Of a DNA stretch of 64,000 nt, positions 14,089 to 27,039 are shown in pieces. Numbering within the stretch: position 1 is the stretch's first letter; every line of letters begins with the position of its first letter. The notes beneath the pieces were generated by a model. The model searched no databases, was not told the DNA's origin, and worked only from the letters and a program-made list of their open reading frames with translations. Location: the NCBI GenBank assembly GCA_009667805.1, contig CM019069.1, forward strand, positions 93,345,204 through 93,409,203, given 5' to 3'. Origin of the DNA: Leptobrachium leishanense. Taxonomy: Eukaryota; Chordata; Amphibia; Anura; Megophryidae. The translations under genes and the position numbers were made by a program.

Positions 14089-14914
14089 TTAAACCTGCCG
14101 AATTAAACCATCGAACATCAGGGCATTTCATTTCACTTTCATTTCTCTGCTGTTTGGTGTTTTCTGAAGAGGTTAACTATTGCTTCTCTATGGGGATTTC
14201 ACTGCCGAACAGGCACTGTGCTTTGCTGGCAGTTTGCCAAAATTTTGCGATCTACCTGCTGTTTGAATAGCCAAATGGTCACGAAATTGCACGGTACGGG
14301 GAAATTCACTGTTCGGTGCAATTTCGTCTCTTTGAATAGTTTACTTTAACTCAGCTGATTCCAGTGCTGGTCTTCTCCTGAGCCCTGAAGAGTGACATGC
14401 TGTGGGATGCTGTGCTCCAACATTGGGCACATAACACCCATTTTGACATTTAATGAATCACATTGATCGAAGTTTGAATGAACTAAAGCATTTATTTCTG
14501 AGGATATACTTTTGTGGCATATACTGTATGTAATATTATGTGAAATGCTCCTCTGTCCCAGTTACAAAAAACATATTCATACATTAAATACATTAAGTCA
14601 TTTCACAGTTTTTAGCAGGCTTCTACAATATGGATATCATTTGACCTAGAATTTTCACTTCTCCAGAGTTTCACCTTTCTCTGAATAACCCTGACTGTGT
14701 ACTATTTTTCTGGATCACTTTGGCTTTGTTGTAGTGGGATAAATTTAGTGTACTATTGCTGATCATTTTATATTTAGTGCACGTGTCTTTTAATTTAAAT
14801 TCTTGGCTCAAATTCAAACATAGTCCACTTATAAGGTATAATGCTAGTTATCCTATGTTTCCTAATAATCCTAATAAAAAAACATTTATTATATTGTTAA
14901 TAATGCTTAACATA

Positions 14915-16520
<1,606 letters not shown>

Positions 16521-16890
16521 TATATAAAGAAAAAATTGGATTATTGCACTGAAACAGCATGACGTTTTTCATGCTAATTAGCTTGAAAAATCATTTATAA
16601 CAGCTTTTTACACAACAAATGATAGCCGTGCATTGATTTATTAAATCCACTGAAGGTACTTGCTACTCAATAAGTACTACACCTGCCTATTCTTTTGACT
16701 CTGAAATAGCAAAAGATTTTAAGATCTGAAAATGTATCCAAACGCAATTTTATATTTTTCATTCTCTGTATTTTACTTGTTAATTATGTGAGTTAAGAGT
16801 GAGCCTATGCAAGATTGTTATGTTGTTAGATATCCCATATAGTGAGCCAAGAATTACTTTCCTAGACAGCATGGTTAATATTATGTTTAA

Positions 16891-17769
16891 CCTCCCTGGC
16901 GGTATTCCCGAGTGTGACTCAGGGTTAAATTTCGCTACCGCGATCGGTAACCCCAAGCCACACTCAGGCTGTATACTCACCGCATCCTTCGCGGTGTGAT
17001 CGCGGCAGCCGGTGACTTTGCTTCCTGGTCCTGGTCCCTGCGCGCCACGCGACGCAGGGGAGCGGGACCAGGCGGCAAATGCAAGCTGTAGAAAAAAAAA
17101 AAAATTACAGTAAAATTTTTTTTTACAATAAACTTTGTGCAGTGGGTGCTGGGATTCCTGTCCAGATGTGGACTGCCAATGAAATACAGGACACAGGGGG
17201 GGTGGGGGTACCAAAAAAGTTAGAGTATTTATTCAAAGCAGCTTTACAGAAATAAAAGGCAAATAAAAATCATTTCTATAATGTAATAAGGCTTTGCAAT
17301 ACAAGATTCGCTGGTGCTAGCCCAGATCTGGGCAAGCACCAGCAAAACTTGTATTGCAAAGCCTTATTACATTATAGAAATGATTTTTATTTACCTTTTA
17401 TTTCTGTAAAGCTGCTTTGAGAATACTCTTTTTTTGGTACCCCCGTGTCCTGTATTACATTGGCAATGGAGTGTACATCTGGACAGGAATCCCAGCACCC
17501 AGAGGAAAGAGGCATGTTTTTGGTTTGATTATATTATTGAATATAATTTATTTCCATTATTTTGGATAATTATTTTTGGGATAATAAATTATTTTGTGTT
17601 TCAAACCTTCTCTGACTCTGTGTGTTTACTAGACTCTTGCTTGCACGGATTTCAGTGAGTTATTCTTACAGAATACAGGCTTACTATATAAAAAAACACA
17701 TTTCCTTTCCAAAAAAAATTGAAACGCTTTTAGTCACAAAATTTTGAAAAAATTAGACCGCCAGGGAGG
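16891..17769. mobile_element. TTAA MITE (CCTCCCTGGCGG family), copy 1
   Basis: It is flanked by TTAA at 16887-16890 and 17770-17773, with inverted ends CCTCCCTGGCGGT and ACCGCCAGGGAGG. Inside the left end is a hairpin built on CGAGTGTGACTCAGGG and its complement. TTAA target use suggests piggyBac or Kolobok mobilisation; which one is not decided here. There is no coding capacity. A 357-base hairpin is inserted at 17144. Related copies are at 50830-53250 and, as a left-end fragment, at 19625-19860. Confidence 0.85.
17144..17500. repeat. Hairpin element inside the TTAA MITE
   Basis: The segment begins GGGTGCTGGGATTCCTGTCC and ends with its complement. The two halves are complementary almost throughout, with a centre near 17325 around CCCAGATCTGGG. 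The two sides differ by small indels near the outer GGTACC region. No convincing target duplication was found. It is likely a fold-back MITE or an inverted duplication of MITE-internal sequence. Confidence 0.8.
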
Positions 17770-17773
17770 TTAA

Positions 17774-18360
17774 TAGAAAATTAGGTTTTCTATTACTATA
17801 AAACACAAAACTGCTCTTTCGCTTACAGCTCATTAGATCTATGTGAACGTTACAGTAAGTCTTAAATTTATAATGCATCTATACCTTAATCTCCAGCATA
17901 TCATCAATTAATAAAAATATTAGATGCACATACAGTTTGAGCCATGTTAAGGATGTAATCTCACTGAAGCAGCATGTAAAATAAAGAAATTGAATAATGC
18001 ATTATTTTCACAAAATATTAAAGTTTTCTCTTATTGAGCATATGATACGTCTGCAGGTTGGAATTAGAATGTAAATTACATCCTCTGGGGTCAGTCTCCA
18101 TCTCTACAGTGTAATTAAATGCTCCAATACATTGCATGGCAATACATTAAAAAATGTCAATATGATTTATAACATAGAGTAACTCTTGAACAATAGCTTT
18201 GTTCTCTGTGACTTCAATACAGTAAATGTTGCTTTCGTCGTTTTTTTTCCTTTCTGATTTATTTTGAATGTTGAATATCAGAAACAGTGGTCACTACAAC
18301 CTTTTTTTTCGTCTGGGAACATATTTAAGTATTTATGTACTGTAAGCATGCAAAGACATT
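17774..18360. other. AT-rich sequence without recognised feature
   Basis: Nothing identifiable: no domain, no terminal repeats and no tandem structure. It may be host unique sequence between the TTAA MITE and the Harbinger-like MITE. Confidence 0.5.
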
Positions 18361-19324
18361 GGGCTATTTTACGTTTTTAATGCTAAAACGGGGACACCAA
18401 GGAGAGAAACCTGTGCCTGCAGGTTTCTCTTAATTAGCATCCCCGTTTTAGCATGATATTATGTGGCAGGCGCTAATCCATCAGCCTGCCCCATATCCCA
18501 GTGCTAAGCCTCAGGATGCTCAAGGCAGCACTAAGCGCCGCCGCGAGCTTCCTCTCCATGGAGTCCATAGGACTCCATTGAGGCTTCCGCTGCCTTTCAC
18601 CTGACCTGCAGGATCCTTGCGAGATCCGGCAGATCGGTGGAGTGATTTGCAGATGGAGACTGGGGGACTTTTTTTTCCCCAAGTCTCTCTCTGCTCCCAG
18701 CAGCAAGAAGCGGCGCATCGAGCTGCCGTTCTCGCCACGGAATGAGAGGTGAGTATGTGTTTTGTGTTTTTTTTCAGTTGGTGCTGACGGATTCCACTTC
18801 TGTGGAATCCGTTAGCACCAGGTCCCAGCTGTGGTTAACTTTTGAGTTAACCGCAGCTTGGCGTAATTAGCGTTAGTACTTTGTAATCCTAACGCTAATT
18901 AACACTTTGCGCTCCCTATGTTAAGCCTAGGGAGCGCAAAGTACAGTAAGCTTGTGCTGAAAACCGCTAGATCCGAATCACTAACAGGTTTTTAAACCCG
19001 TTAGCGGTCGGATTGTAATACGGTCCACCCACCCTAGGGCAACCAGGGCTAACATTAACGCTCACACACAGCCAGAGCCGTAGCTAGCTCCTTTTGCACC
19101 CGAGGCAAGAATAGAAAATTGTGCCCCCCCCCCCGAAACACAATATTTTTAGAGGTTATTTAGAGGAAAATAGGTCATAAATTACAAAATTAATAATACT
19201 AAATAACGTTAGTTAACTAATGTTAGTCAGCAGAGGCGGCTCCAGATTTGGTGAGGCCTTAGGTGAAGCTCCGTTATGCGGCCCCGCAGGGCCAGAAACC
19301 AAGCTATTCACAGATGTTTTAGAG

Positions 19325-19440
19325 GACAGTGTGTGTATGAGTGTATCAGAGCACCACAGCAATAAAACTCACAGTAAAGTGCAGTGTGTATGAGTGTATC
19401 ACAGAGCTCCACAGCAATAAAACTCACAGTAATGTGTATC
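19325..19440 (-). repeat. 55-base minisatellite, about two units
   Basis: Two tandem units contain, on the minus strand, the words CTCATACACACTGCAC, GAGTTTTATTGCTGTGG and CTCTGTGATAC. The same unit recurs on the plus strand at about 27040-27220, 28630-28735, 39205-39265 and 45805-45860. Confidence 0.85.
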
Positions 19441-19585
19441 GATTGCGTATTAAACATGAGAGCGTTGTGGATCGGGTAGTGAACATGAGAGCGTTGTGGA
19501 TTGCGTATTGAACATGAGAGCGTTGTGGATTGCGTATTGAACATGAGAGTGTTGTGGATTGGGTAGTGAACATGAGAGTGTTGTG
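19440..19585. repeat. 29-base minisatellite, five units
   Basis: Five direct repeats of a 29-base unit carry the core AACATGAGAGCGTTGTGGAT. Units alternate between GATTGCGTATT and GATCGGGTAGT/GATTGGGTAGT starts, so a two-unit higher-order variation is visible. Confidence 0.9.
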
Positions 19586-19624
19586 TTTTATTCAATGAGA
19601 GGAGCATTATTATATGTATATTAA

Positions 19625-19860
19625 CCTCCCTGGCAGTAACTACGAGTGTGGCTCGGGGTTAATTTTCAGTACCAAAAGCAGTAACCCAGAGCCACCCTCG
19701 AGATTGAGGGAACGCAGGGACAAGGTATGTACAATGTCCTCCCGCTGTGTCACCCAGCAGATTGCAGCGAACTGCTTCCGGGTCTCCTTCCCTGCGCGCG
19801 TTGTGATGCGGGGACGACGACATGGCGGGGGATGCAGAAAAAAAAAGTCCTATTTAAAAT
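19625..19860. mobile_element. TTAA MITE fragment (CCTCCCTGGCGG family)
   Basis: After TTAA at 19621-19624 the left end CCTCCCTGGCAGT is followed by the CGAGTGTGGCTCGGGG hairpin region and a GC-rich stretch ending in an A run, as in the first half of the 16891 copy. The right terminus is not found before the G-rich repeat begins. Confidence 0.75.
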
Positions 19861-19885
19861 AAATGACTGATTTGACATAAAATCG

Positions 19886-22640
19886 GAGAGGGGAGGAGAG
19901 CTTATAGGGGGAGCTGGTGGGTAGAGATGTGGGGGGAAGAGAGCTGGGGGGCTGGGGTAGAGATGTGGGGATAGAGAGCTGGGGGCTGGGGAGAGATGTG
20001 GGGGTAGAGTACTGGGGGGTTTGGGGTAGATATGTGGAAGTAGAGATTGGGGGCTGGGGGTTAGAGGGCTGAGAGGTAGAGAGCTGGGGGGCAGATGTGG
20101 AAGTAGAGATCTGGGGGGCTGGGGGGGGTAGAGAGCTGGGGTAGAGATGTGGGGGTAGAGAGCTGGGAGCTGGGGTTGAGGGCTGGGGGGTAGATAGCTG
20201 GGGGTAGAGATGTGGGGGTGAAGAGCTGGGGGGACTGGGGTAGAGAGCTGGGGGTAGAGAGCTTGGGGTAGAGATGTGGGGGTATAGAGCTGGGTAGAGA
20301 GCTGGGGCTGGGGGGGTAGAGATGTGGGGGTAAAGAGCTGGGGGCTGGGGTAGAGATGGGGCAGAGGGCTGGGAGGTAGAGTGCTGGGTAGAGATGTGGG
20401 GGTAAAGAGCGGCTGGGGTAGAGATGTGGGGATAGAAAGCTGGGGGCTGGCGAGAGATGTGGGGGTAGAGTGCTGGGGGTAGATATGTGGAAGTAGAGAT
20501 TTGGGGGCTGGGGGTTAGAGGGCTGAGAGGTAGAGATCTGGGGGCAGATGTGGAAGTAGAGAGCTGGGGGTAGAGATGTGGAGGTAAAGGACTGGGGGTA
20601 AAGAGCTGGGGGGCTGGGGTAGAGATGGGGTAGAGTGCTGGGGGGTAGAGAGCTGGGGTAGAGATGTGGGGGTAAAGAGCTGGGGTAGAGATGGGGTAGA
20701 GAGCTGGGGGTAGAGGGCTGGGGGGTAGATAGCTGGGGGTAGAGATGTGGGGGTAAAGAGCTGGGGCTGGGGTAGAGATGGGGCAGAGGGCTGGGGTAGA
20801 GTGCTGGGGGGTAGAGATGTGGGGGTAAAGAGCGGCTGGGGTAGAGATGTGGGGATAGAAATCTGGGGGCTGGTGAGAGATGTGGGGGTAGAGTGCTGGG
20901 GGTAGATATGTGGAAGTAGAGATTTGGGGGCTGGGGGTTAGAGGGCTGAGAGGTAGAGATCTGGGGGCAGATGTGGAAGTAGAGATCTGAGGGGCTGGGG
21001 GTAGAGAGCTGGGGGTAGAGATGTGGGGTAAAGGGCTGGGGGTAGAGATGTGGGGGTAAAGAGCTGGGGGGCTGGGGTAGAGATGGGGTAGATAGCTGGG
21101 GTAGAGATGTGGGGGTAAAGAGCTGGGGGCTGGGGTAGAGATGGGGCAGAGGGCTGGGGGGTAGAGAGCTGGGGTTAGAGATGTGGGGGTAAAGAGCTGG
21201 GGGGCTGGGGTAGAGATGGGGTAGAGTGCTGGGGGGTAGAGAGCCTGGGGGGTAGAGATGTGGGGTAAAGAGCTGGGGGTAGAGAGCTGGGGCTGGGGTT
21301 GAGGGCTGGGGGTAGATAGCTGGGGGTAGAGATCTGGGGGTAAAGAGCTGGGGGGCTGGGGTAGAGATGGGGTAGAGTGCTGGGGGTATAGAGCTGGGGT
21401 AGAGATGTGGGGGTAAAGAGCTGGGGTAGAGATGGGGTAGAGAGCTGGGGGCGGGGGTAGAGAGCAGGGGGCGGGGGTAGAGGGCTGGGGGTAGATAGCT
21501 GGGGGTAGAGATGTGGGGGCTGGGGTAGAGATGGGGCAGAGGGCTGGGGGTAGAGAGCTGGGGGTAAAGAGCGGGGGGGCTGGGGTAGAGATGGGGCAGA
21601 GGGCTGGGGGTAGAGATGTGGGGGTAAAGAGCGGCTGGGGTAGAGATGTGGGGATAGAAAGCTGGGGGCTGGTGAGAGATGTGGGGGTAGAGTGCTGGGG
21701 GTAGATATGTGAAAGTAGAGATTTGGGGGCTGGGGGTTAGAGGGCTGAGAGGTAGAGATCTGGGGGCTGGGGGTAGAGAGCTGAGAGGTACAGATCTGGG
21801 GGCTGGGGGTAGAGAGCTGGGGGTAGAGATGTGGGGGTAAAGGGCTGGGGGGTAAAGAGCTGGGGGGCTGGGGGTAGATAGCTGGGGTAGAGATGTGGGG
21901 TAAAGGGCTGGGGTAGAGATGGGGCAGAGGGCTGGGGGGTAGAGAGCTGGGGTTAGAGATGTGGGGGTAAAGAGCTGGGGGCTGGGGTAGAGGGCTGGGG
22001 GGTAGAGAGCTGGGGGTAGAGATGTGGGGTAAAGAGCTGGGGGTAGAGAGCTGGGGGTAGAGATGTGGGGGTAAAGAGCTGGGGGCTGGGGTAGAGTTGG
22101 GGTAGAGGGCTGGGGGTAGAGAGCTGTGGGTAGAGATGTGGGGGTAAAGAGCTGGGGGGCTGGGGTAGAGGGCTGGGGTAGACATCTGGGGGCTGGGGTA
22201 GAGATGTGGGGGTAAAGAGCTGGGGGGCTGGGGGTAGATATGTGGAAGTAGAGATTTGAGGGGGCTGGGGGTAGAGGGCTGAGGGATAGAGAGCTGGGGG
22301 GGGGCTGGGGTAGAGATGTGGGGGTAAAGAGCTGGGGGCTGGGGTAGAGGGCTGGGGTAGAGATGTGGGGATAAAGAGCTGGGGGGCTGGGGGTAGATAT
22401 TTGGAAGTAGAGATTTGAGGGGGCTGGGGTAAAGATGTGGGGGTAGAGAGCTGGAGGTGCTGGGGCTAGAGAGCTGGGGCTGGGGAGTAGAGATGTGAGG
22501 GTAGAGCTTGGGGGGCTGGGGCATAGAGAGCTGGGGGAAAGATGCTAAAGAGGGGGTAGAGATCTTATAGGGGGTAGAGAGCTGGGGAGGTAGAGCTAAT
22601 GAGGGGGAGCTTGGAGGGGGGAGCTGCAGGAGAGGGGGCT
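19886..22640. repeat. G-rich minisatellite, about 2.75 kb
   Basis: These are degenerate tandem units built from GAGCTGGGGG, GGGGTAGAGATGTGG and GGGTAAAGAGCTGG in variable order. Basic units are about 12-20 bases, with longer higher-order blocks; the block containing GTGGAAGTAGAGATTTGG recurs several times. The plus strand carries hundreds of runs of four or five G and could form G-quadruplexes. The complementary strand gives a long Pro/Ser/Leu-rich open frame (21175-22965), which I regard as a by-product of the repeat. Confidence 0.95.
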
Positions 22641-23194
22641 GTTTGAGAGGAGAGCAGTTGAGAGTGATCTTACCTAAGAGGTGTCCCCCTGGCTGCAGCT
22701 GCAGTGCTCTGCTCTCCTGCTTCTTCTCTTCCTGCTCCCTCCCTTCCACGTGGTGTGGGGACAGGAAGTCTTGCAGGAGGATGGGAGGAGGGAAGGGGCC
22801 TCGCTCAGCAGCTGAGACACCTTTTGCCGGCTCCTTCCCATCCTCCTGCACGTCTCTCATCTCACTGCTCTCAGCAAGTGAATGCAGCAGAGCAGCCCTG
22901 TCTCCCCTGTGCTCTGCTCCACTCCGGCAGTCAGAGAGGTGATTTTCTTTCTGACTGCCCTGCACCCCATTGTAACTGTGCCCGAGGCGAGTGCCTCACT
23001 GGCCTCACCCTCCCTACGGCCCTGCACACAGCTGAGCGCTAATGTTAGCGTTAGGAATGTAATATGGCCCATTGCATTTTAAAGAAGAATCTTTAAAAAC
23101 CATAATAGGTTATATTAAAAGTAAGAGACCAAAATATTTATAAAAACCACAATCACACAAACAATTACCATAGATACGCAAATATAGCACGACC

Positions 23195-24328
23195 CGAATA
23201 TAACGCGATGTATAGAGATTTATTATGGAAATGAGAGAATATCATTTTCGTGCTTCCGAGGGTATCCCGAATAGGAAATGTCGACCACACAAAATTTTGG
23301 ATTGATTCGAAATTTCAAGTCATTCAATTCGATACTTCGGATGATTCTAAATTTCGGGTTGATTCGAAATTTAAGATAGATTCGGCAATTCGGGTCATTT
23401 TGATTTTTGGATCATTTCGGCGATTCGGTGATTCGGGTGATTCGGTTCAGTTTGTTTTTTTGTTTTTTAAATGATTTATTTGGTCTTTTATTGCTTATTT
23501 AAGAATGATTCCGCACACTGCCGAGCAGCACCTCTACAGTACAGTGTGCGGAATCATATGCTGCAATATTATACTGTAGAGGTGCTGCCGGCAGTGTGCG
23601 GAATCATATGCTGCATTATTATACTGTAGAGCTGCTGCCCGGCAGTGTGTGGATTCATATGCTGCATTAATCATACTGTAGAGGTGCTGCCCGGCAGTGT
23701 GCGGATTCAGTTGCTGCATTATTATACTGTAGAGGTGCTGCGCGGCAGTGTGCGGATTCATATGCTGCATTATTATAATGTAGAGGTGCTGCCTGGCAGT
23801 GTGCGGATTCATATGCTGCATTATTATAATGTAGAGGTGCTGCCCGGCAGTGTGCGGATTCCTATGCTGCATTAATTATATTGTAGAGGTGCTGCCCAGC
23901 AGTGTGCGGAATCATATACTGTAGAGGTGCTGCCCGGCAGTGTGCAGATTCATATGCTGCTTTATTCTGTAGAGGTAAATCGTTTTGTTCATTTTTTTTC
24001 CTTTCATACCATTTTATTATGATTAAATAAAGTTGTGCAATGCATATTCATAAGAAAAAGGATCTTTCATAAAAAAACGATACGTCCGAAGGAACGAATC
24101 GGCAGAATTACTGTATCGACCGAAATATCGGCGCATCCGAAATACCATTCGTCCAAGTCAAAACGAAATAGTCCCTTTGAAATGACGAGAACAGACCATC
24201 CGAAAGACCGAACATTTCCGACATCACAAAATGAAAGTCAATACGAAACAACGAGTCGAAAGGAAACGATCCAAAAATTTAAAAAAAACGAACGAGCTGA
24301 AGCGAAAAAAAAAAAAATGCCATCTCTA
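23195..24328. mobile_element. Probable hAT MITE remnant rich in TTCG/CGAA
   Basis: The right end, read inverted, is TAGAGATGGCATTTTT, a hAT-like terminus similar to the TAGGGATGTGC ends at 29866 and 39699. The interior has the same TTCG and CGAA-rich texture on its two flanks (23260-23450 and 24075-24310), in inverse orientation around the 51-base satellite. The left terminus and an 8-base duplication could not be confirmed. Confidence 0.45.
23505..23975. repeat. 51-base tandem repeat, about nine units
   Basis: Direct repeats of a 51-base unit carry GCAGTGTGCGGATTCATATG, then CTGCATTATTATACTGTAG and AGGTGCTGCCCG. Units differ by a few substitutions and short deletions; the last ones are truncated. 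Confidence 0.93.
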
Positions 24329-24341
24329 ATGACAAGTCTGG

Positions 24342-24342
<1 letters not shown>

Positions 24343-24381
<39 letters not shown>

Positions 24382-24475
24382 GACAAGTCTGGCTGTGTAT
24401 ATATACTGTATATACACAGCCAAACTTGTCATATGTATAATAGCCAGACTATATATATATATATATATACATACA
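24343..24475. repeat. TA microsatellites with internal hairpin
   Basis: Two TATA runs flank a near-palindrome at 24381-24432 in which GACAAGTCTGGCTGTGTATA faces its complement. It is likely prone to slippage and cruciform formation. Confidence 0.85.
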
Positions 24476-24479
24476 GCCA

Positions 24480-25036
24480 GGTAGAGGGGGGTGGCATGTG
24501 GGCTGCACGGGGACTCAAGCACTTTTTTTGTATTTTTGGAAGTTTTATTTAGGGAATGATATACTGGGCAGCAGGGGGGGCCGGCAGGACCTGGCCCCGG
24601 GTTCTGCTGCGGGGCAGCTCACCTCTCCTCTCCCCATGCTGCTGGGCCGAGGTGAATGCAGAAGGAAGTGTGCGGACAGAGCAGCGCTGGTGGAAGGGAT
24701 CTACAGGACATGGCGCAAACGCTTGTGTGCTGCAGATCCTGCCCCTCCTCTTAGCGCGCCACTCCGCTAAGAGGAGCGTGTTTGGACACATGGAGCGTGT
24801 CTCGACGCACGGCACCGCCTACAGGCGCTGCGTGTCACGTTGCGCTCAGTGTATCTCCGGCTTAAAGCTGCATCTCGGGGATTACTGCAGCTGCTTAAGG
24901 AGTTCTGCGAGGTCCTAAAAGGGCAATAGATCACTTGTCCTAATATTCTCTGCATTTGAGCAGAAAGCAAGCTGTAATTCCTACAAAGATCTCACACCAG
25001 ACTTTAAAAAAGATGTTTACAAGCACAACCCCCATC
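24480..25036. other. GC-rich sequence without recognised gene
   Basis: The stretch is GC- and CpG-rich, with GGGGGGGCCGGCAGG near 24570 and CGCTAAGAGGAGCG near 24770. Several overlapping open frames have no recognised motif. It could be an LTR or MITE interior; I see no flanking duplications. Confidence 0.35.
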
Positions 25037-25439
25037 CAGGGGCGGACTGACCCGTCGGGCACTCGGGCACTGCCCGAGGGCCCGCGGGTTGTAGGGGCCC
25101 GGTTTTGGCCAGACACAGTGAGTGTGCCCCGCTGGTTTTAAGGTCTCTGGTTAATAATTTAAGAACCGAATTATGCCTGCCGCCTGTGTCCGCCATCGGG
25201 GCACTGCCGCTGCGGCGCACGCCACACAGCTGCTTGCCTGCCTCCGCTACTCCCACACGCCACCCAATGCCACAGGACGCTCTCTAATCACGCTGTATGG
25301 CACCACCCCCTCACGTGATGCGTGCGGGGCACACAGCGGCAGAGCCTGAGGACGGAACCAGGAGGAGCCAGGAGGGTGCAGCGGGGCCTGTCTGCGGCTG
25401 CTTGCAGCAAACAAAGATTTTTGTGAGCGAGCGTACGGG

Positions 25440-25850
25440 GGGTTAATAAACTGTCTGTGCCTGCCACTGCCGTTAATAATTGATATACTGGTGGTGGGAG
25501 GGGTTAATAATGAAACTGAAAAATGCCAATGCCATTAATAATTGATGTGCTGAGAGGGTAGGGAGGGGTTAATGAACTAAATGAATTGCTGGGAGGGTAG
25601 GGAGGGGTTAATAAAGTAATTGAATTGCTGGGAGGGAAGGGGTTAATAACCCCTCCCAGCAATTTGATTAGTTTATTAACCCCTTCCCTCCCAGCAATTC
25701 AATTACTTTATTAACCCCTCCCAGCAATTCAATTAGTTTAATAAACTAATTGAATTGCTGGGAGGGTGGGGAGGGGTTAATAAACTAATTGAATTGCTGG
25801 GAGGGTAGGGAGGGGTTAATCAACTAATTGAATTGCTGGGAGGGTAGGGA
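25440..25850. repeat. Direct and inverted 40-base repeats (GGGTTAATAAACTAATTG)
   Basis: At least four direct units combine GGGTTAATAAACTAATTGAA with TTGCTGGGAGGG. Three more lie in inverted orientation at 25650-25735, so the block folds into a hairpin. A further unit is separated from the block by the LTR-like insertion and resumes at about 26950. Confidence 0.85.
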
Positions 25851-25854
25851 GGGT

Positions 25855-26941
25855 ATGACGGAATGGGATGTTGTTCCGCCTGCGGGTGTGCTCTATCTGC
25901 GTGACCCCGTCGCTTACCGCTGGCCCGACTACCGAGTGGCGCGCACTCGGCGTCTCGTGCGGCCTGGCGTGACCCCGGGAAGGGGTTAGCGGGCGGTGGA
26001 GGGGACCCCTGCCTAGAACCAGCCCGACCACTGAGCCATACGGCACTCAGCGTCCCGAGCAGCTGGTTCACTGACCTTGTGGGTGTGGGACGTTCGTGGA
26101 GATCGGATCTGCCAGCCGCGGAGGAATCTTCGGATCTTATGTGGGAAACGTTTCGGATCTTCTGCGGGAAACGTTTCCGATCCAGGTGCGGGTGAATCTT
26201 CGGATCTCCGGTGGAGGACTTTTCGGATCGGGGATGAATGAAGCTTCGGATCTTGCGGGATCGGCGAGGGATTCGGATCTTACCGCAATCCCTCGCAATA
26301 CCGGAGCGCGGTACACGGCCGCGCCCTTCGGATCGGATCTCTCAATCTGGGAACCGAACACCATCCGCTGCGCCTCTGTCCTGATGCTCGATGCAGGCAC
26401 AGAGCGCTCGGTTCGGTTCGGATCTGGGCGGCACCGTATCCTGAGACCGCGGAGGATACTCAGATGCGAAAATACGGCGGGGAAATAACCACATCAGTCG
26501 AGGCTGGATGCGCTGCTAAATCTGCCTTTATTATTTACAGTTCAAGCATTTATCAACTTTACACACATTATCATACAATGGGAATCCCTGCCCGCCCTCC
26601 CAGGACCCATTGGCCCTTACAGATCGGGGAGTCGCCGATTCGGACCGGATGGTCCGAATCGGCCATTTTACGATTCGAACCGGATGGTTCGGATCGGCCA
26701 TTTTCTGAATCAAAGAATCTGAACTGCGCCACAAGGTGATCGGAAAATGGCGGCGGACAAGGCAGACAAAGGGGAAATACATTTCGCAATAAACCAACGG
26801 GGACACTTTATTACACCACACAATAATCACATCTAAATAAAAGCACTTGCAAAACTAGGTGCGTGCCACCGCACCTAAGTGTCCATAGCCACCACTGTCA
26901 CTGCACCGCCCCTGGCTGAGGGTGCTAGGCCATTCCGTGAC
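25855..26941 (-). mobile_element. Probable solo LTR
   Basis: The segment is bounded by inverted words TGACGGAATGG and CCATTCCGTGACA and flanked by GAGGGT on both sides (a six-base direct repeat). On the minus strand it begins TGTCACGGAATGG, as several LTRs in this window begin TGTNACG. It interrupts the GGGTTAAT repeat block. The interior has a run of TTCGGATCT words about 30-50 bases apart. No coding region was found. Confidence 0.55.
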
Positions 26942-27039
26942 AGAGGGTTTCTAATAATTGATATGCTGGGAGAGGGTTAATAAACTGTCTCCTCATGTCT
27001 GTTTCGCTCTTACACAGTGCATATTTCAGCGAGGTTTAT

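Larger units (their letters stand above)
11053..14693. mobile_element. Large fold-back element (CAGGGTTATT family), copy 1
   Basis: The left end reads CAGGGTTATCCAAAGAG and the right end is the reverse complement of CAGGGTTATTCAGAGAAA. Internally, 11120-11480 matches the reverse complement of 12905-13040 plus 14093-14300: the same words for TATTCCCGTTTTA, AATAAACGGTTTAT, AAAGAGTCTCTTT, TTCACTGCC and GAACAGGCAC occur in opposite orientation. The right arm is split by the TTAA-flanked insertion at 13044-14088. The centre holds a palindrome (11967-12510) and an old retroelement end near 12600-12780. No transposase is present, and the flanks show no clear target duplication. A second copy lies at 39129-40690. 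Confidence 0.65.
19073..23024. mobile_element. hAT-like non-autonomous element full of minisatellites
   Basis: The termini CAGAGCCGTAGCTAG and, inverted, CAGGGCCGTAGGGAG are flanked by an exact 8-base direct repeat CACACAGC (19065-19072 and 23025-23032). The 8-base duplication and CAG/CTG ends are hallmarks of hAT transposons. The inside has no transposase. It consists of a 55-base minisatellite, a 29-base minisatellite, a TTAA-MITE fragment and about 2.75 kb of G-rich tandem repeat, then a GC-rich right end. It lies inside the Harbinger-like MITE. Confidence 0.88.
18361..23070. mobile_element. Harbinger-like MITE interrupted by a hAT-like element
   Basis: The left end reads GGGCTATTTTACGTTT and the right end is the complement of GGGCCATATTACATT. 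The flanks repeat the three bases ATT. Close to the left end is a hairpin around GCTAAAACGGGGAC and its complement. A clean copy of the same family is at 59039-59768 (flanks TAA) and a short relative is at 28196-28325 (flanks AAT). Three-base AT-rich duplications and GGG ends suit PIF/Harbinger-type MITEs; that superfamily call is inference. The MITE is about 750 bases when the 19073-23024 insertion is removed. Confidence 0.75.

Noticed and set aside
13708..14131. GC-rich overlapping open frames on both strands
   Set aside because: They lie inside the TTAA-flanked non-coding element. Openness in several frames reflects CpG-rich composition.
21175..22965. 596-residue Pro/Ser/Leu-rich open frame on the minus strand
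   Set aside because: It lies entirely on the complement of the G-rich minisatellite apart from its start. The composition follows the repeat and there is no domain, so it is taken as a by-product of stop-poor repeat units.
22643..23082. Open frames on both strands near a GC-rich block
   Set aside because: They overlap the right end and boundary of the hAT-like element and its Harbinger-like host, so they are not host exons.
23505..23975. Regular 51-base repeats considered as a CRISPR-like array
   Set aside because: Units are directly tandem with no unique spacers, and the genome is clearly eukaryotic.
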